Source: Varroa destructor (Eukaryota; Arthropoda; Arachnida; Mesostigmata; Varroidae). Taken from it: a DNA stretch of 64,000 bases. A model generated the notes under the pieces. The model was not told where the DNA came from, did not search any database, and saw only the letters and a program-made list of their open reading frames with translations. Location: positions 9,818,248 to 9,882,247 of the forward strand of contig NW_019211454.1 in assembly GCF_002443255.2 (NCBI RefSeq), read 5' to 3'. A program made the position numbers and the translations under genes. Within the stretch, counting starts at the first letter, position 1; each line of letters starts with the position of its first letter. Shown in pieces: positions 37,549 through 50,120 of this stretch.

Positions 37549-40166
37549 TTAGAAATACATATTTCCACGATCGATTTTCGATGTCCGAAGTAAATGCTGG
37601 CTGTACTGTCTCGCCTGCTCGATCGGCTTCTTGATCAATTTTCGTAGCCGTTCAATACCCAAACATGGTTCGAGTTTTGTGACCGTGTCACTGTCCAAAG
37701 ACTCGTAATATTGCGCAACCAAACAAGCCCGGAAACCCCGTACCTGAGGGTGAACAAATGTATCAATCTTAGGCTATCGTGTCAATAGACAATCAACAGA
37801 CATATGGTGAAGCGTAAGTTACAGTTCGCAAACAAATCACATGCTTAACTCACTGGAGTATGAAATGATCTTGCTTAATTCATGCGCTTAAAGTTGGACT
37901 TACACTGTTAACAGAAAGACTAAGCCTTCTGTCGGTAGACTATAGGTAAAAGGCTTTTCCGTAGGTTTCACGATCCAAAACAGAAAAAGTAATGTAACAA
38001 CCCACCGTTGGAACACTATGTTGAATCAATAGATTGATCAAAAATTTATGAAGTCCACAATCGATTACCCATTATTTTAGTAGTCGCAAAAAATTTCCGA
38101 AAATAACAAACCTCGCATTCGGTAAGGAGTGCAGCGCCTAGTCCTGAAAGTGTGTTTGGGGTCTCCAGAGTCATGATGCCGCCCACTTCGCCTTCCGTCA
38201 CCGTCTTCAGTTGCCTGCAACCATAAAAAGCCAGAACAAAACCGGAATATTATGTTGTCTATGTGACCACGTTTCTTCATAATAGCTGCATCGTATTAAA
38301 TGTATGCGTGGTATACGAACAGCAAATGCACATAGCGGTACTCCACAGATATGTAATAGAAATAATTCGCAATACATATGTGGATTATTTAACACACTTA
38401 ATATAATGTGAATAAAAAAAGTAACGTACCTAAGTATGGGAAAACGAATTTCTGACGTCAACCCTGTTTTATAATAGCTGTAATGTAGAGCGGTAATAAT
38501 AAGGCACTCGAGCGAAGAACTCTTTGACAAATCGACAAAATATGAAGCGATTTCAGCGGCGGACTCATTTGGTACCTGCAAATAAAGGTTGATAGCATGT
38601 CCTATTCACTTACATACTAATACCTCCACATCTTTATCCTAATTATACCACTAGTTAACTAACACAAGGCGAAAAAATCGAATAGCGATGCAAATGGACA
38701 GCTTGCTAAGCAACTGCTATTGGTCTCTAAGACATTGATTTGTAGCCTTCTGTTTGTTACCTTAATTGGCCATTTACGGAATGAAAATAATACGGAAATA
38801 ATAGGTATTCGTAGTCAAATTCATCATACTGACCTCCTTTTCGGATACGCACACGAGGGCCCGATTTGCTTCGTCGTAGCAAAGTTTGCCGACAACGTGT
38901 GGTTGTTTACGATACTTTAGACCAAGAAACTCTGCTTCGGGCGTAGATACTGGGTTGAGCTTAATATAGCCCAAAATACGAAGTTCTTTTGAAATCAGGT
39001 AAGACTCAAGAAAGACTGTCGGGGCAAGTCCTGTTGCACAGATCACCTGCATTGGAGTAATTTTTTGATAAAAGTAGACCGTTTTAAGAATTAGGCACAG
39101 TGCTGGCGTACGGGCGATAAATATAGAATCAGCTACATGCAAAGTGTTTGGTACGCATTTTATTTGATATAATGGGGTGCAGAATATTACCCAATTATAT
39201 GATAAATTAGATTAAATGGCTCTTGGAGACAATTTTTCGATATTTTCTCGTTTCATAATTTAATCTTAACAGTAACGTATATGTATTTATACAATTTATC
39301 AGTAAGTGCTTAAATTCTTTTCCTTTGACAAGACAGCCCAGCCGGGCGAGTAACAAAACAAGCACCTCAACAACGCACTGCTTTTGGCGCCCTAATGGCT
39401 AACTTCGTTTACCTGATGATACATATAATGTTCTCATTGTCACGCCTTTGGACGTTTTATGGTCTATGGCTTTCGTCGCATACTGTGTATCACATCAGGC
39501 TTCAGCGAATCCATTCAGAATTGTACATGTTCAGAATGTGAATAAGTCTGCGATACATATTGGACAATGCAATACCGCTATGTACACACTTAAATAAGAG
39601 CCTTTACAGAGAACGAAGATATATTACGATATTGCTTGGGAAACATTTTTGTTACAGTATGAGCATGTAAGTATGATTATTGTTGTTTAAATCGTTAGGA
39701 ACATTTAGTTTAGTAAAACTCAAACGTTTCTAAAATTAATAATTTGTTCAATCAAGTTTTTAACTTCGGGCAAGTTTTATTGGGTTCGTCGCCTTAGCGG
39801 ACATCTACTAGTCCGCTATTCTAGGTACACAAAGTCTACACCTAATCAGCTAGAAGAAGGCTAATCTCTATATAAAAGCCTTAAAAAAAATATTAAAACT
39901 CCGTTTATAAAACCGTTTCTGAGATCCTGACGATATGGGTCTTATTAAACATGAGGATTATTAAACACGGACAAATGAGGTTCCGTTGCGCAAGGGTGAA
40001 AGCTTCGTGTACAGCATCCCCTTACCGTATCATAGGCGGGTAACTGAGTCATATCCGAAAACTCTGGAAGGTCAAAAAAGACTGTCGGTATTTCGACATC
40101 GATCTCTTCATCTTCATCGACGGCCCGCGATGGGATCTCACGGACCTCACCGAAGAATGTTGCCAT
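37549..40166 (-). CDS. PSMG1: PSMG1, proteasome assembly chaperone 1 (PAC1)
   Basis: Five exons on the minus strand: 40166-40026, 39046-38834, 38575-38430, 38214-38112 and 37743-37549. Phase is continuous, giving 265 aa (human 288). PAC1 pairs with PAC2 and scaffolds the seven-subunit alpha ring of the 20S proteasome during assembly in the cytosol. Identification rests on the N-terminus MATFFGEV, nearly the same as human MAATFFGEV, followed by a Glu/Asp stretch. There is also a central VICATGLAPTVFLESYL segment matching the human first strand, a segment ending in CLIITALHYSYYKTG, and a C-terminal half with LETPNTLSGLGAALLTECEV. The protein ends in MYF, a hydrophobic-Tyr-X tail like human IYT, which in this family docks into alpha-ring pockets. 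The gene is head to head with WDR83 and downstream on the same strand lies UFD1. Confidence 0.9.
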
Positions 40167-42030
40167 CGTTCAGCACTAGTGGCGCCTGCAACAAAAATGC
40201 AAGGATAATGCATACTGTCATACTGACGTTATTTACTAATGGCCCTTTATTCAATAACACCTTTGTCATTGGCCTATCAGGATAATAGCGTCTCAATCTG
40301 CATCTTTTATTGTCATCTTCCCGTTTCGTGATTAACAGGGCACGAAAGAGGCAACACTGATACCCAGGTGACAGGTACATCTAAAGTATTGAACTATGAC
40401 TAAAAAGATCTTATGTAAAAAGAAAAGATGCCACCCTACGCTAGACTCATTACTTTGCAAACATCGGATAAAAATATAAATTTTTTATGAAATGTAATTC
40501 ACCTGGAAGGCAGAGTCAACATCAAGAACACACTTTCGTATCTTTAATAAATTGCCGAGAATCAGTTGAGTTAGTTTTGTCGGATTGGGAACATCAACAA
40601 GAGGATTGCCTTGAATGTTTCTACTTTGTGAACCTTTCTCTGGCTAATGCGCTGGTTTTTTGCCCCGTAAAACATTAATTTTGTCATGCCTGATCACTAT
40701 AAGGAGGTTGCAGGTAACCGTACTGCACATACACACACACACCTGCACGAGGATTTTCAAAGGCTCTTCAACAATGTGCAATCGTCAATGTTGAAAGCGA
40801 ACGTGTCTCTCTAGGAGTTACCTAAAGTCGTTTTCAATTCCTACGCGAGAAAGGACAAGCTTAAGAATGCCAGCTCCACAATTGCACAATACACGGATAA
40901 ATGCTAAGATGAGTTTTCTGCCTTTGTTCGGCTGTCCGCCGTCTGACCTCCTCTCCGCTCCGGACTATACAAAACATGCGAGGGCAGTTTACGACTTTAC
41001 TGTGGCGGTAGGAGATGTGGCGCTCGCACACGGACTTGATTGCAGTGCGGGCAAATTTAAATGATGAAAATTTGATTTAGATTTGATTTAAGATATCGAT
41101 TCGAGCCATGGAATGGTTAAAACGAATAGAAAAAAAATGATAGTGTCCTTCGGCATTATAATTTTTGGTTAACATTTCATTGTATAAGTAGAACTGGACA
41201 ATTTGAGTTTGAGATTAGTTGCTGTTGCTACCTTGGTTAAAAACTAAATGCGTTTAAGTGTCTTATCGTAGTTGCCTGTGATAGTATTCCAGTGTCATGG
41301 CCTGTGCTGGAAGGAAATAAGAAGACCGTCTGCCAGATATAAACAGGGATGCCGTTTGTCCTGCAAGAAAAACTATCGCTCTTGACACTATCAGAGATCA
41401 AGAAAGTGTCATTCATACTAACCTTTATAGAAAGGACTATTCGCTATATAGGCAATCTGAATTTCGACTTTTCCTACTTGAATTGGTATACGATTTTATT
41501 TTTCAATAGGATTCTGCGATTGAAAACTTCAACGAATGCTGCGTGTTGATACACTATGACGCAATATAGCAATCTGACAATCGTCATATATATTTCGTTA
41601 TATACACGTATTGATAAATGTTTCGACACTTCCATCTAGTATTGTGTTAGTGGTAAATTATACGGGACATCGATGCGTCCCCGTAATGGTCCAATATTAA
41701 CGCGGACATATCAATGCAGACGATTTGCCCCGTGCGCATCCAATATGACGCCAATGCTTTCGCTCGAATCCAGCTGACAAGGAGTGGTTACATTCCTTGA
41801 ATTGGATGAAGTTTTACGGTGTAATGGAAGCAATTTTCAATCAAATGTTTGACACGTATGTGGAAATACAATTCAGTGTAGAAACGTGTGCCAGTATCAT
41901 GAATATTCCGAATAACTAGTCACGACGAACAAAACAAGTGTGCAATAACTTGATGGTGACCTCTAGTTCCCAGGTTTACATCAACTGGACCAACTGAAGT
42001 TCGTGTTGTTTTCAGAGAGAAAACGGAATT
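40167..42030. promoter_or_regulatory. Divergent intergenic region between PSMG1 and WDR83
   Basis: The two genes point away from each other across 1.86 kb, so both promoters should lie here. Close to PSMG1 are ordinary AT-rich sequences. A GC-richer patch at 40860-41065 contains a 65-codon open frame (ATG 40867) without a recognised domain; it may be a 5' exon or chance. An acceptor-like TTTTCAG at 42009-42015 just before the WDR83 ATG implies that an upstream WDR83 exon also lies in this stretch. Individual factor sites cannot be assigned. Confidence 0.4.
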
Positions 42031-44869
42031 ATGTTAATGCGGTCCTATATCGACTGTCGCCAAGGGGCGGTTCGAGCGGTTCGTTACAATGTGGATGGAA
42101 ATTATGCGCTAACGGCCGGCAGTGATCGAACTGTCAAATTGTGGAACCCAACAAAAAATTTACCACATAAATGTCTGCAAACTTTCGTAGGTGCATACTA
42201 ATAGCTTGTGTTTATTATACCACGTTACTTTGTTTGAAAATATATTTCTGTAACTACAAAAGTTGCAATTCTTGAGGTAGCGCTAATAGCAGTACTTTTC
42301 AGTGTTACGAGGTGGATTACTTGTCGGTTCGTATAATTCTTGAAGTACGATGAAAATAGATCATTAGAAAGATGATGCGTTTTATAATTTAAGTATCTTC
42401 AATTATACCTTTGTGACTATATATTGGATTTCTGAGATTAGTGCAGCCAATTTAAGTGCGTCCAAACTGAACGTTTATCTTGTACAGTGTGATCAAATCG
42501 CTATCCTAAATAAAATTTGTTTTCTTGTGATGATTGATGTTCTGCGGCCATGCGGACTCTTTGTAGGCCACGGTCTTGACGTGCTCGATTGTCGGGGATC
42601 TTGCGACAATTCGCTAATTGCGACGGCATCAGCAGACAAATCTTGTGCGCTTTTTGACGTGCAAACAGGTCGAAGTATACGTCGGTGGCGTGGGCACGCT
42701 GGCTCTGTTTTTTGCGTGACCTTCAACGAAGACGCCTCACTTGTGCTTTCGGGTGGCATTGATGGAACGGTTGCTGTCTGGGACGTACGCAACAAAGGAA
42801 CACGTGAACCCGTGCAGATACTCAAGGTTGTACCTTTATTTCAAATCAGTTGAATGCTCACTGTACAACATCGTGCTGATGTTACAGCCTTAGTAGCCGT
42901 GGGATTTTGGTCAAACAGAAACATTGTTTTGACTGTCCGCCGTACTTGGTACATGGCTTGAAAAAACATCTATGGACGACATTTCTGGCTAATAGAAAAT
43001 CAACAGTTACGATACTCTAATAACGAAATAAATATAACATATATATTAAAAATAAACAAAATAAAAAGAGACCCTAATTGTACGTCGTCGATAGTCATGC
43101 GAACGGAAATATGCTTAAAATTAAAAAAGAAGGGTGCGTGATAATGTAGGACAGTAAGCTACATAGTAGGTATAGTACTAAAATCGGTATCTATTTAAAG
43201 GCCTTTTCAAATATATGTAAATAAGCTAAATTAGTTTAGTCTAGACTCTTGAAAAATAACAATCTTTTTGTTTCATATTAACGGTATGATAATACTTAGG
43301 CATTGGCTTTTTTCCATTATCCTGAAATTTTGCTTGTATGTGATATGGAATCAATCAAATCTTTAGGAGCCAACAGATGCAGTTACCAGCGTAACCTGTT
43401 CAGATCACGAAATTTTGGTTAGTTCGCTAGATGGCCACGTTCGAAGATACGACATTCGGGTAGGAAAGATGTTTCATGACGATACAGCGGCACCAGCTAC
43501 AAGGTGTGTACTTATCTATTCATCTATTATTTCAGTCAATCAAATCACTTTCAAACTAGCACAGAATAACTGGCGTTTACATTGGATATATTCGCATCGC
43601 ATTTGTTGGAAATTAATGTCTGAGACCGAAGTTTTTTAATGATTTAGACAGATTTAGCGCTAGTCTTAAAGGGATTTACTAATCTAAATAGGACAAGACA
43701 GAAATTAGGTAGAGTATGAGATAACCATTTTGACAAACCTACTATTTGGTTAGCCTTCACTGTAAAAGGTGGGCGTGTATACAGTGACCACACTAGGGCA
43801 CCACAAAGATGACTCTTCTTTGGATATGGGATCCGTTGCTAAAACTGTGAGGCATAGTCAAAAATGGCCACGCGTCCTCCCCTTACGCGTGGTGCCTCTA
43901 GCGTTATTGATTACCTACAGTTATTTTGAAATGACATATATACGATACTATAAGTAATATAGTCGCCTTCCGAAAAAAGTAGGCAGGTTCACGCAAAAGA
44001 AGTGAAAAATCACGAGCGATTCTAATTGTCAACTCGATTAACAGAGCATGCTTTACGGCCGACGGCAAATGTATCCTGACGTCATGTATTGGAGGTGTCC
44101 TTCACTTGATTGACAAGCATTCTGGAGAATGTTTACAACAGTTTAAAGGTGAGTAAACTATAACCTTTAAAAAACAGTTCGCTCTAATCCATAGGGTTCT
44201 CGGTTTAATAAATATATTATATTTTTGTTAAATAAATTTTTGTTTGGCATGTGACTTATTATGGTCACGAACTATTTATGAACCTGTTGTCCAATAACTT
44301 TCTGGGTCTTCTAAGAAAAGCTTCGTTTTGAAGCGATGTCAACATGGCATCGCGTATGGTAAACAAATAATAATAACCATATAAATCTTCTAAAAGAGTA
44401 CTCAGTATATAGACTCGTATTTTAGGGCACAAAAACGCTGAATTTTATTTGGATATTGCCCTGGGAGCGAACGATATGCGAGTGTTTTCTGGATCGGAAG
44501 ACGGAAATGTATATATATGGGACCTGATAGAAGCCAACGTAGTTCACAAAATTCAGCATAATATTATCGCACCAGGTTTGTAAAAAGTATAAGAAAAATA
44601 CTAAGACTGCACTTTATTATTTCAAATACTGCTTCGTAGACATAAGTGCACGCATTTTAAATAAGTTGTTTATTATTTAGTTAGTTAAATTGTGCAGGAT
44701 TAATTGGTGGTTGGCATGAAGACACTTCTCATTTTCGGATTAAAGCAACGGGTGTTTATTTTTTTCATTTTCAGTTCATTCATTGAGTCATCATCCAGAG
44801 AAAAACTATCTATTAACAGCTTCGAAGGGTGTTGTCTATTGTTGGGCAGAAAAAAATCCAGATGAATGA
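42031..44869 (+). CDS. WDR83: WDR83 (MORG1), seven-blade WD-repeat scaffold
   Basis: Six exons: 42031-42190, 42567-42826, 43367-43503, 44045-44148, 44426-44575 and 44775-44869. Phase is continuous, giving 301 aa (human 315). It is a WD40 beta-propeller, known in other animals as a MAPK/ERK scaffold and PHD3 partner, and as a spliceosome-associated protein. Seven WD units are visible: LTAGSDRTVKLWNP, IATASADKSCALFDV, VLSGGIDGTVAVWDV, LVSSLDGHVRRYDI, LTSCIGGVLHLIDK, VFSGSEDGNVYIWDL and LLTASKGVVYCW. The opening QGAVRAVRYNVDGNY and the block SDHEIL with DGHVRRYD are signatures of WDR83 rather than of generic WD proteins. The frame stays open from the ATG back to an acceptor at 42015, so about 15 N-terminal residues may sit in an unseen upstream exon. 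ATG 42037 is an alternative start. Confidence 0.94.
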
Positions 44870-45206
44870 ATCGTTAAAAATGGAAATCTTGTTATCATGG
44901 ATATTCGCTTAAACCTAGAAGTCACTTCCGCATGTGTACGTGAGTAAAATTGCGGGACATGCCGTTGTGTTCGCAAAGATATCAAAAAAGTTAAGTGCCT
45001 TTCGTTTTAACGCAAAACAATGCCATAATTCCAGCTTTAAGATTCAAGCAAACTAGTTAAAATAGTGAATACGTTTATGGTCCTCGTTTTATGAAGTATG
45101 ATCTTGAGTCATAAGAAAACACTTCAATTAAATTGCGAAGGATTCTAAAGGAGAGCTGTGATTTATCGGCAAAGCCAGGCTCGTAAAAGAAGCTTATTCG
45201 ATTAAT

Positions 45207-45212
45207 AATAAA
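45207..45212 (+). terminator. Candidate polyadenylation signal of WDR83
   Basis: AATAAA about 340 bases past the WDR83 stop, on the coding strand. It is the first canonical hexamer I noticed after the stop. Confidence 0.4.
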
Positions 45213-48200
45213 GTTGTAATAATACTATTTCGGAGTCAAGAAAGTCCTGTTCTGCCTACAACCGGAAAATTCTTCATGTCGGGCGTACAATATCTTACAC
45301 GTAGTTAGTCGCAGCTCTCTGCCGCTATTCGGGTTTCTGAGTAGTATGAGCAAGATCATCGACGGGAAAGATTTGCAAACTAATTCATACCGAAAGAATT
45401 CAAAAGGGTACAGAAGAACATAGATATAGGTTGCTATTTCAACAGGTCGTTCAAGCATTAGTTTGAAAACAACTGAAATGACTGGGTTCATGTCGTAAGC
45501 CATTCAAGGCGGATTGATCCTGCGTTAAAGCAAAAAAGCTTCCATGTTGTCATTGGCGACATTAGTTACGTGGACGTACATCGTAGAACGACAAGTGTAT
45601 CTTGTGTGGGTTCATAGAATATACTCAAAAGGTGTTGCCGACAGCTGAATTTCGAAGCTCTTTGCATATGGCCGCGACCACTGCATACTTCACTCAGATT
45701 TCTACGCATTAAGTCGACAATTCCAATAGCTTCAGACAGTCGATTGTCGGGTTCTACAAAAGAATCCTATATGATGAAGTATAAAGTTAAGTGTTAGGCA
45801 ATTCCTGCAGACTTCAAAAGTTTTCAAGTACTACTGAGTACCGGGACCTATAAGGCACTGAAGTATCACATATTAAAGATATAGTAAATTTACCATTAAC
45901 AATTCCTCCTAATATAAAATAAAAACGCAGTGCTATAAATGAAAAGCTTTTATTAAAAATTTCTTTCTTATTTTTTATATATGGTGCATCGCTTGTAGGT
46001 ATGTACCTTCCTCTCGAGAGTGAAACAGAGTGTTTTTGTGTAAGTTTGAAAATCCGGATTGCATCGTGTAACTTCGAACAAATCATTATGTACAGTTTGT
46101 GCTGGCATTTAAACCCACTTTTGTGTTAGAAGTACGAAAAGCACAAAAGAACATTTGCGGTCTTTAAAAGGAGTTTTGCTGCAAGCAGCGTAGTGTGTCC
46201 CATTGATCTACATCCTAGAATGCCTTATTTTGATTCGACATTTTTCAAGAAGTCTGAGAGTACGCTAGTAGGTACCATTATGAAAAACAGTACACCACCG
46301 TATTGTTTCTCCGAGTTCAAACGCTTTCTGTTTAGTTATATAGTTTAGGAGAAGGCAGATAGTGATGCCTGGATTTATTAACCATATGTGTTGCACACAT
46401 ATGCATATAAAACCAACTAATTTACTTTTGCTGTATTTCTTGTTTTGTTTATATGACGTGCTATTTGTCCCTTTGCTTGAAGACCGCAGTTACAGATGAC
46501 ACATATTATAAGCACACCAATACCGTTTGTACATGCAGGATTATTGTCGTTACCATAGTTAGAAAAAAATCAAAAAGAGGACAAGCCATGTTGGAACATA
46601 CATTTTTAGAATAGGCCATTTCTTCTCTGTCGTGCAACGGTGAGCTAATCCTGCAGCTTAGTTCATCGAACCTTTTTTACAGAACGCATATGGGGAAGAT
46701 ACCATCTGAAAATCGTTAGTAATAAATTATTAATTTCTACTGTTGATATAACCTTCAGATCTGAGTCTACGTTTGAATTTACACAATTTACTGCATATTA
46801 AAACAAGTAATCGGTTTGGAAACTACATTGTGCATTCGTTAAGTTACCTTCTTTCGAGACAATAAATTGCTTTTCTTTAAGCAGATCTTATGCCAGCAGA
46901 CCAGGTGCCATTTACAGGGCGGTATTCTACCAAGATATTTAAGGTCTTGGTAACAGTATCTGTGTCAGCATTATTCTGCGATTTAAAATACCAGCATGTT
47001 TGTTCATCATATAGATATCATTGATAGAGAAACATTTTTCGACAGCTCGCATAGCCTAAATTGACTTCATCCAAACTCGAATACATGCGGGTGTGTTAGC
47101 GTTCTTCTGTGCGGACTAAGCCCTAATAGATAAAGGGTCGGGATGACTGGCTTTTGTGGGGTATTCGTGGGGACGCGGTTGTTGCTCCGCAGGAGAGTAT
47201 TAGACGCAACTTTTCATCGTTTTTAGGGACACACATTTGATACAAAAGGACTTGCCTACAGCTGGCGCGGTAACTTAAAAAATCGTGTAAATTTATTGTC
47301 GAAAAGTATACAATCGAGCGGATTCAGTTTTGATAAAAACATCATCTCACGTTACCAATGCCTTATTTTAACCTGGCTTCGACCTAAAGCCCTATGCAGT
47401 ATTACGACCGGCTCGGAGGCATCTAAAATGATATCGAGAAATTGTAAATCTATAGATGTCGATGGAATATAGACATACTTAGACTGATGAAATACGACCT
47501 GGTACGGACCCGTAAGAACAAAATGGTTATTGCTTTCTGCGTATTGCGACACTCATTTACCATATTTGCGGCTTAATAGGCTTTATAATCTCCAGGATAT
47601 TAAACGAAAAGAATAAAAAGATTGAGTTGACTGAGATGCATAAAGACGCATGGCGAATTCTAAAATGTATATACTGTATCTATGATACGTCATGAAATGC
47701 GAGCCAAGTGATGTCAATAACTTACAATAACTTAATAAATAAAAGTGACACATGAAATACTCGCAGAGGTTGCCTTCTAAACAGTAAAACTATTAAACTG
47801 TCACGAGCGAATCTGTCATACTTAATTAACTTTTAAACTAATGGATTAGTTTTTAAGATGAAGTTCCAGAGGTGTCTTTGTTATTTTTTAAACACGCTTG
47901 CTGTAGCGCTATGGCAGCGCTATGAGGAGTCACATACCTATTATCCGTGTTCCCGTATGAAGTTTTTCTATGGCTTCTCGAACTAAATCCACCAGTTTCC
48001 CATTTTGCACCATGGAAAGCTTCGTATTCAGTGATCTAGATCGGGAGAATAAGCGATTGGAATCTATATGTGTAACTAAGATATGGCTATGAAAGCTGGT
48101 GTTGGCATCAAGTAAAAAAATTTAGTAGTTTTGATTGTGGTGCCAATTCCGTGAGCTCTTTGAGGAATTCGAGGTAACATGCTAGATCCATTGCCTCATA

Positions 48201-50051
48201 AATTTTCGGCAAATATCTCACAGTATCAGGTGCCCTTGTTGTACGCCCATTGCAAGTACTACCATTACTGTTCTTCTGAGCCTACTAAACATTACCACCG
48301 AACTCAATCTTACTAGGATGATGCCACTCTCTCGTTGAATTTATCTTCTGCTGGCGGTAGAGATTGAACCTCACCTCATATATGGTGACCATATGATCTA
48401 GGTCAGTTTTCTGTTGACTAACGCTCTGTAAATTGCACATGGAATATATCCTACGCATTTCCGACTGGCTAACGGGGGAAGTATTTTTTACTAAGTTTTC
48501 TGTCTATGGGTTTGTAATCCTGCTAAGTTATTTCATGTGAAATGTCATTTAAAATTTCACTTCACAGAACTCTCACACTTAAAGATCAACTTTGGTGAAT
48601 AGTCTCCTCGATTGCGGTAACGCTTCCTTCTGCTTCGAGCCTAGTCACCCTTCGCTGGTTTTCAATACTCCAGGGTGCGTTCCTGAAAAGTTTATATCAT
48701 TGTACGTTTGTTTGATGTTTTTTACCTTTCGGATAATTGTTGCAGCGCTGTGTCCTTTGAGGATCATTCAGTCGACCACTGAGCGTTTATTTTCGAGAGT
48801 TCATTCGAGATTTTTTCCCTCTAAACTAATTTTCTATGAAGTACACTCAACCTGTTTGCACTCACAAGAAAACGTATTTACCACCTAATTTTTGCGTGCT
48901 CAATTAATTTTGAACGCCGGAGCCGCTTGTAATAGCCTCATATAAACCAAGGTTCGCGTAACGATGATGCATAGCGAATTGAATTCAATTTTGTGTATCC
49001 AGTTCAGTCTGCAAAGCACCACTGGTACGCGAAAGCATCGTCAGTTCAGTTCTAGTCGAATGTTAGGAAAACCTTCTAGAGGGTAAGAGCAAGCTTCTTA
49101 TCATGCTGACAGGAAATACAAAATGTGCATGTCTAGTATTTAAAAAATACTTTTTTGTTGACCATTTCCTAAATCGACTCTTTGTATCCTTACTTAGGCC
49201 TTAGTACAGGCTCCAAACTATACATCCGACTAGAAAATATGGTGTGATACAAACAGGGTAATCCGTCCAACAGTTATTTCTCGAAGAGTACGCCTTGCAC
49301 TTAGCCACAAGAGGGTAGACAGGTGATTCTTTAAATATGTAAAAGATAGCATACGTTCTCCGTGAATACGAATCAGTAAATAACCACCTCAGAAAGTTCC
49401 TAATTCGACTACAATCTTTCGCAATGCTTCTATTGTTATCTTCCATCAGTCATCTCCAACGTTTCATTAGATTGAAATATTAAGCATAGTGTTAGATCAA
49501 AATATCAACATTTGCGTTTATATTAGAAATGTATGGTTAGATATGTTACGACAACGGAGTTACGATTACTTTTAGATGCTGTAGCCTTAATTTACATCGT
49601 TGTAAAGCTACTTTGTTTCATACATAATTCTGTTTGCATATTTGCCCATTTCAAACTATAACACCAGGATACGAAAAATAACCGGTATACAAGCTTATTA
49701 CTCCTAGACTTCTGCTTACACTACAGTTATATATCTCTTATTAGTAATACGTTTCGCAGTGAATTCTCGTATATTCAAGCATTCTTAGTTTTACGAGTCC
49801 GTATGGTCAAAGGCTTTAGAAGTTTTGATTGATATAAGGTGCATATTTCTACGAAGTCATGTATCTATTCTTGGTATCAATTATTGTCGTTTATGCATAT
49901 TTAATCGTTTTAAATTGTCTCTTCTGAGGCACCGTAATAGCTGACATGATTAGAGCTCAGGTAAAACAACCATGAAAACTATTTTTAAGAACTACAGCCA
50001 AACAATTTTTTTAAGTCATAAGGATTCATCAAGCTGTCATTTTGTACCGTT
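45213..50051. other. Intergenic between the WDR83 and GATB 3' ends
   Basis: About 4.8 kb between two converging genes. Open frames such as 45225-45503 (minus) and 48592-48888 (plus) are under 100 codons, without recognised domains. Positions 45510-45720 and 47090-47180 are somewhat richer in G+C than the rest and could be remnants of transposons, but I could not match a motif. No RNA gene is seen. Confidence 0.4.
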
Positions 50052-50057
50052 TTTATT
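50052..50057 (-). terminator. Candidate polyadenylation signal of GATB
   Basis: A minus-strand AATAAA (TTTATT on plus) only about 65 bases past the GATB stop, implying a short 3' UTR. Confidence 0.55.
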
Positions 50058-50120
50058 CCAAATACTACTACACGACTAAATTTACACATGAAGCGTAATA
50101 CGAAAAAAGTACTTTCTGCA

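Noticed and set aside
37486..37550. tRNA(Ser/Leu)-like A box GGCATGGCCGAGCG on the plus strand next to the PSMG1 stop
   Set aside because: No GGTTCGA-type B box at tRNA spacing and no acceptor stem pairing. The segment overlaps the last codons of PSMG1 on the other strand.
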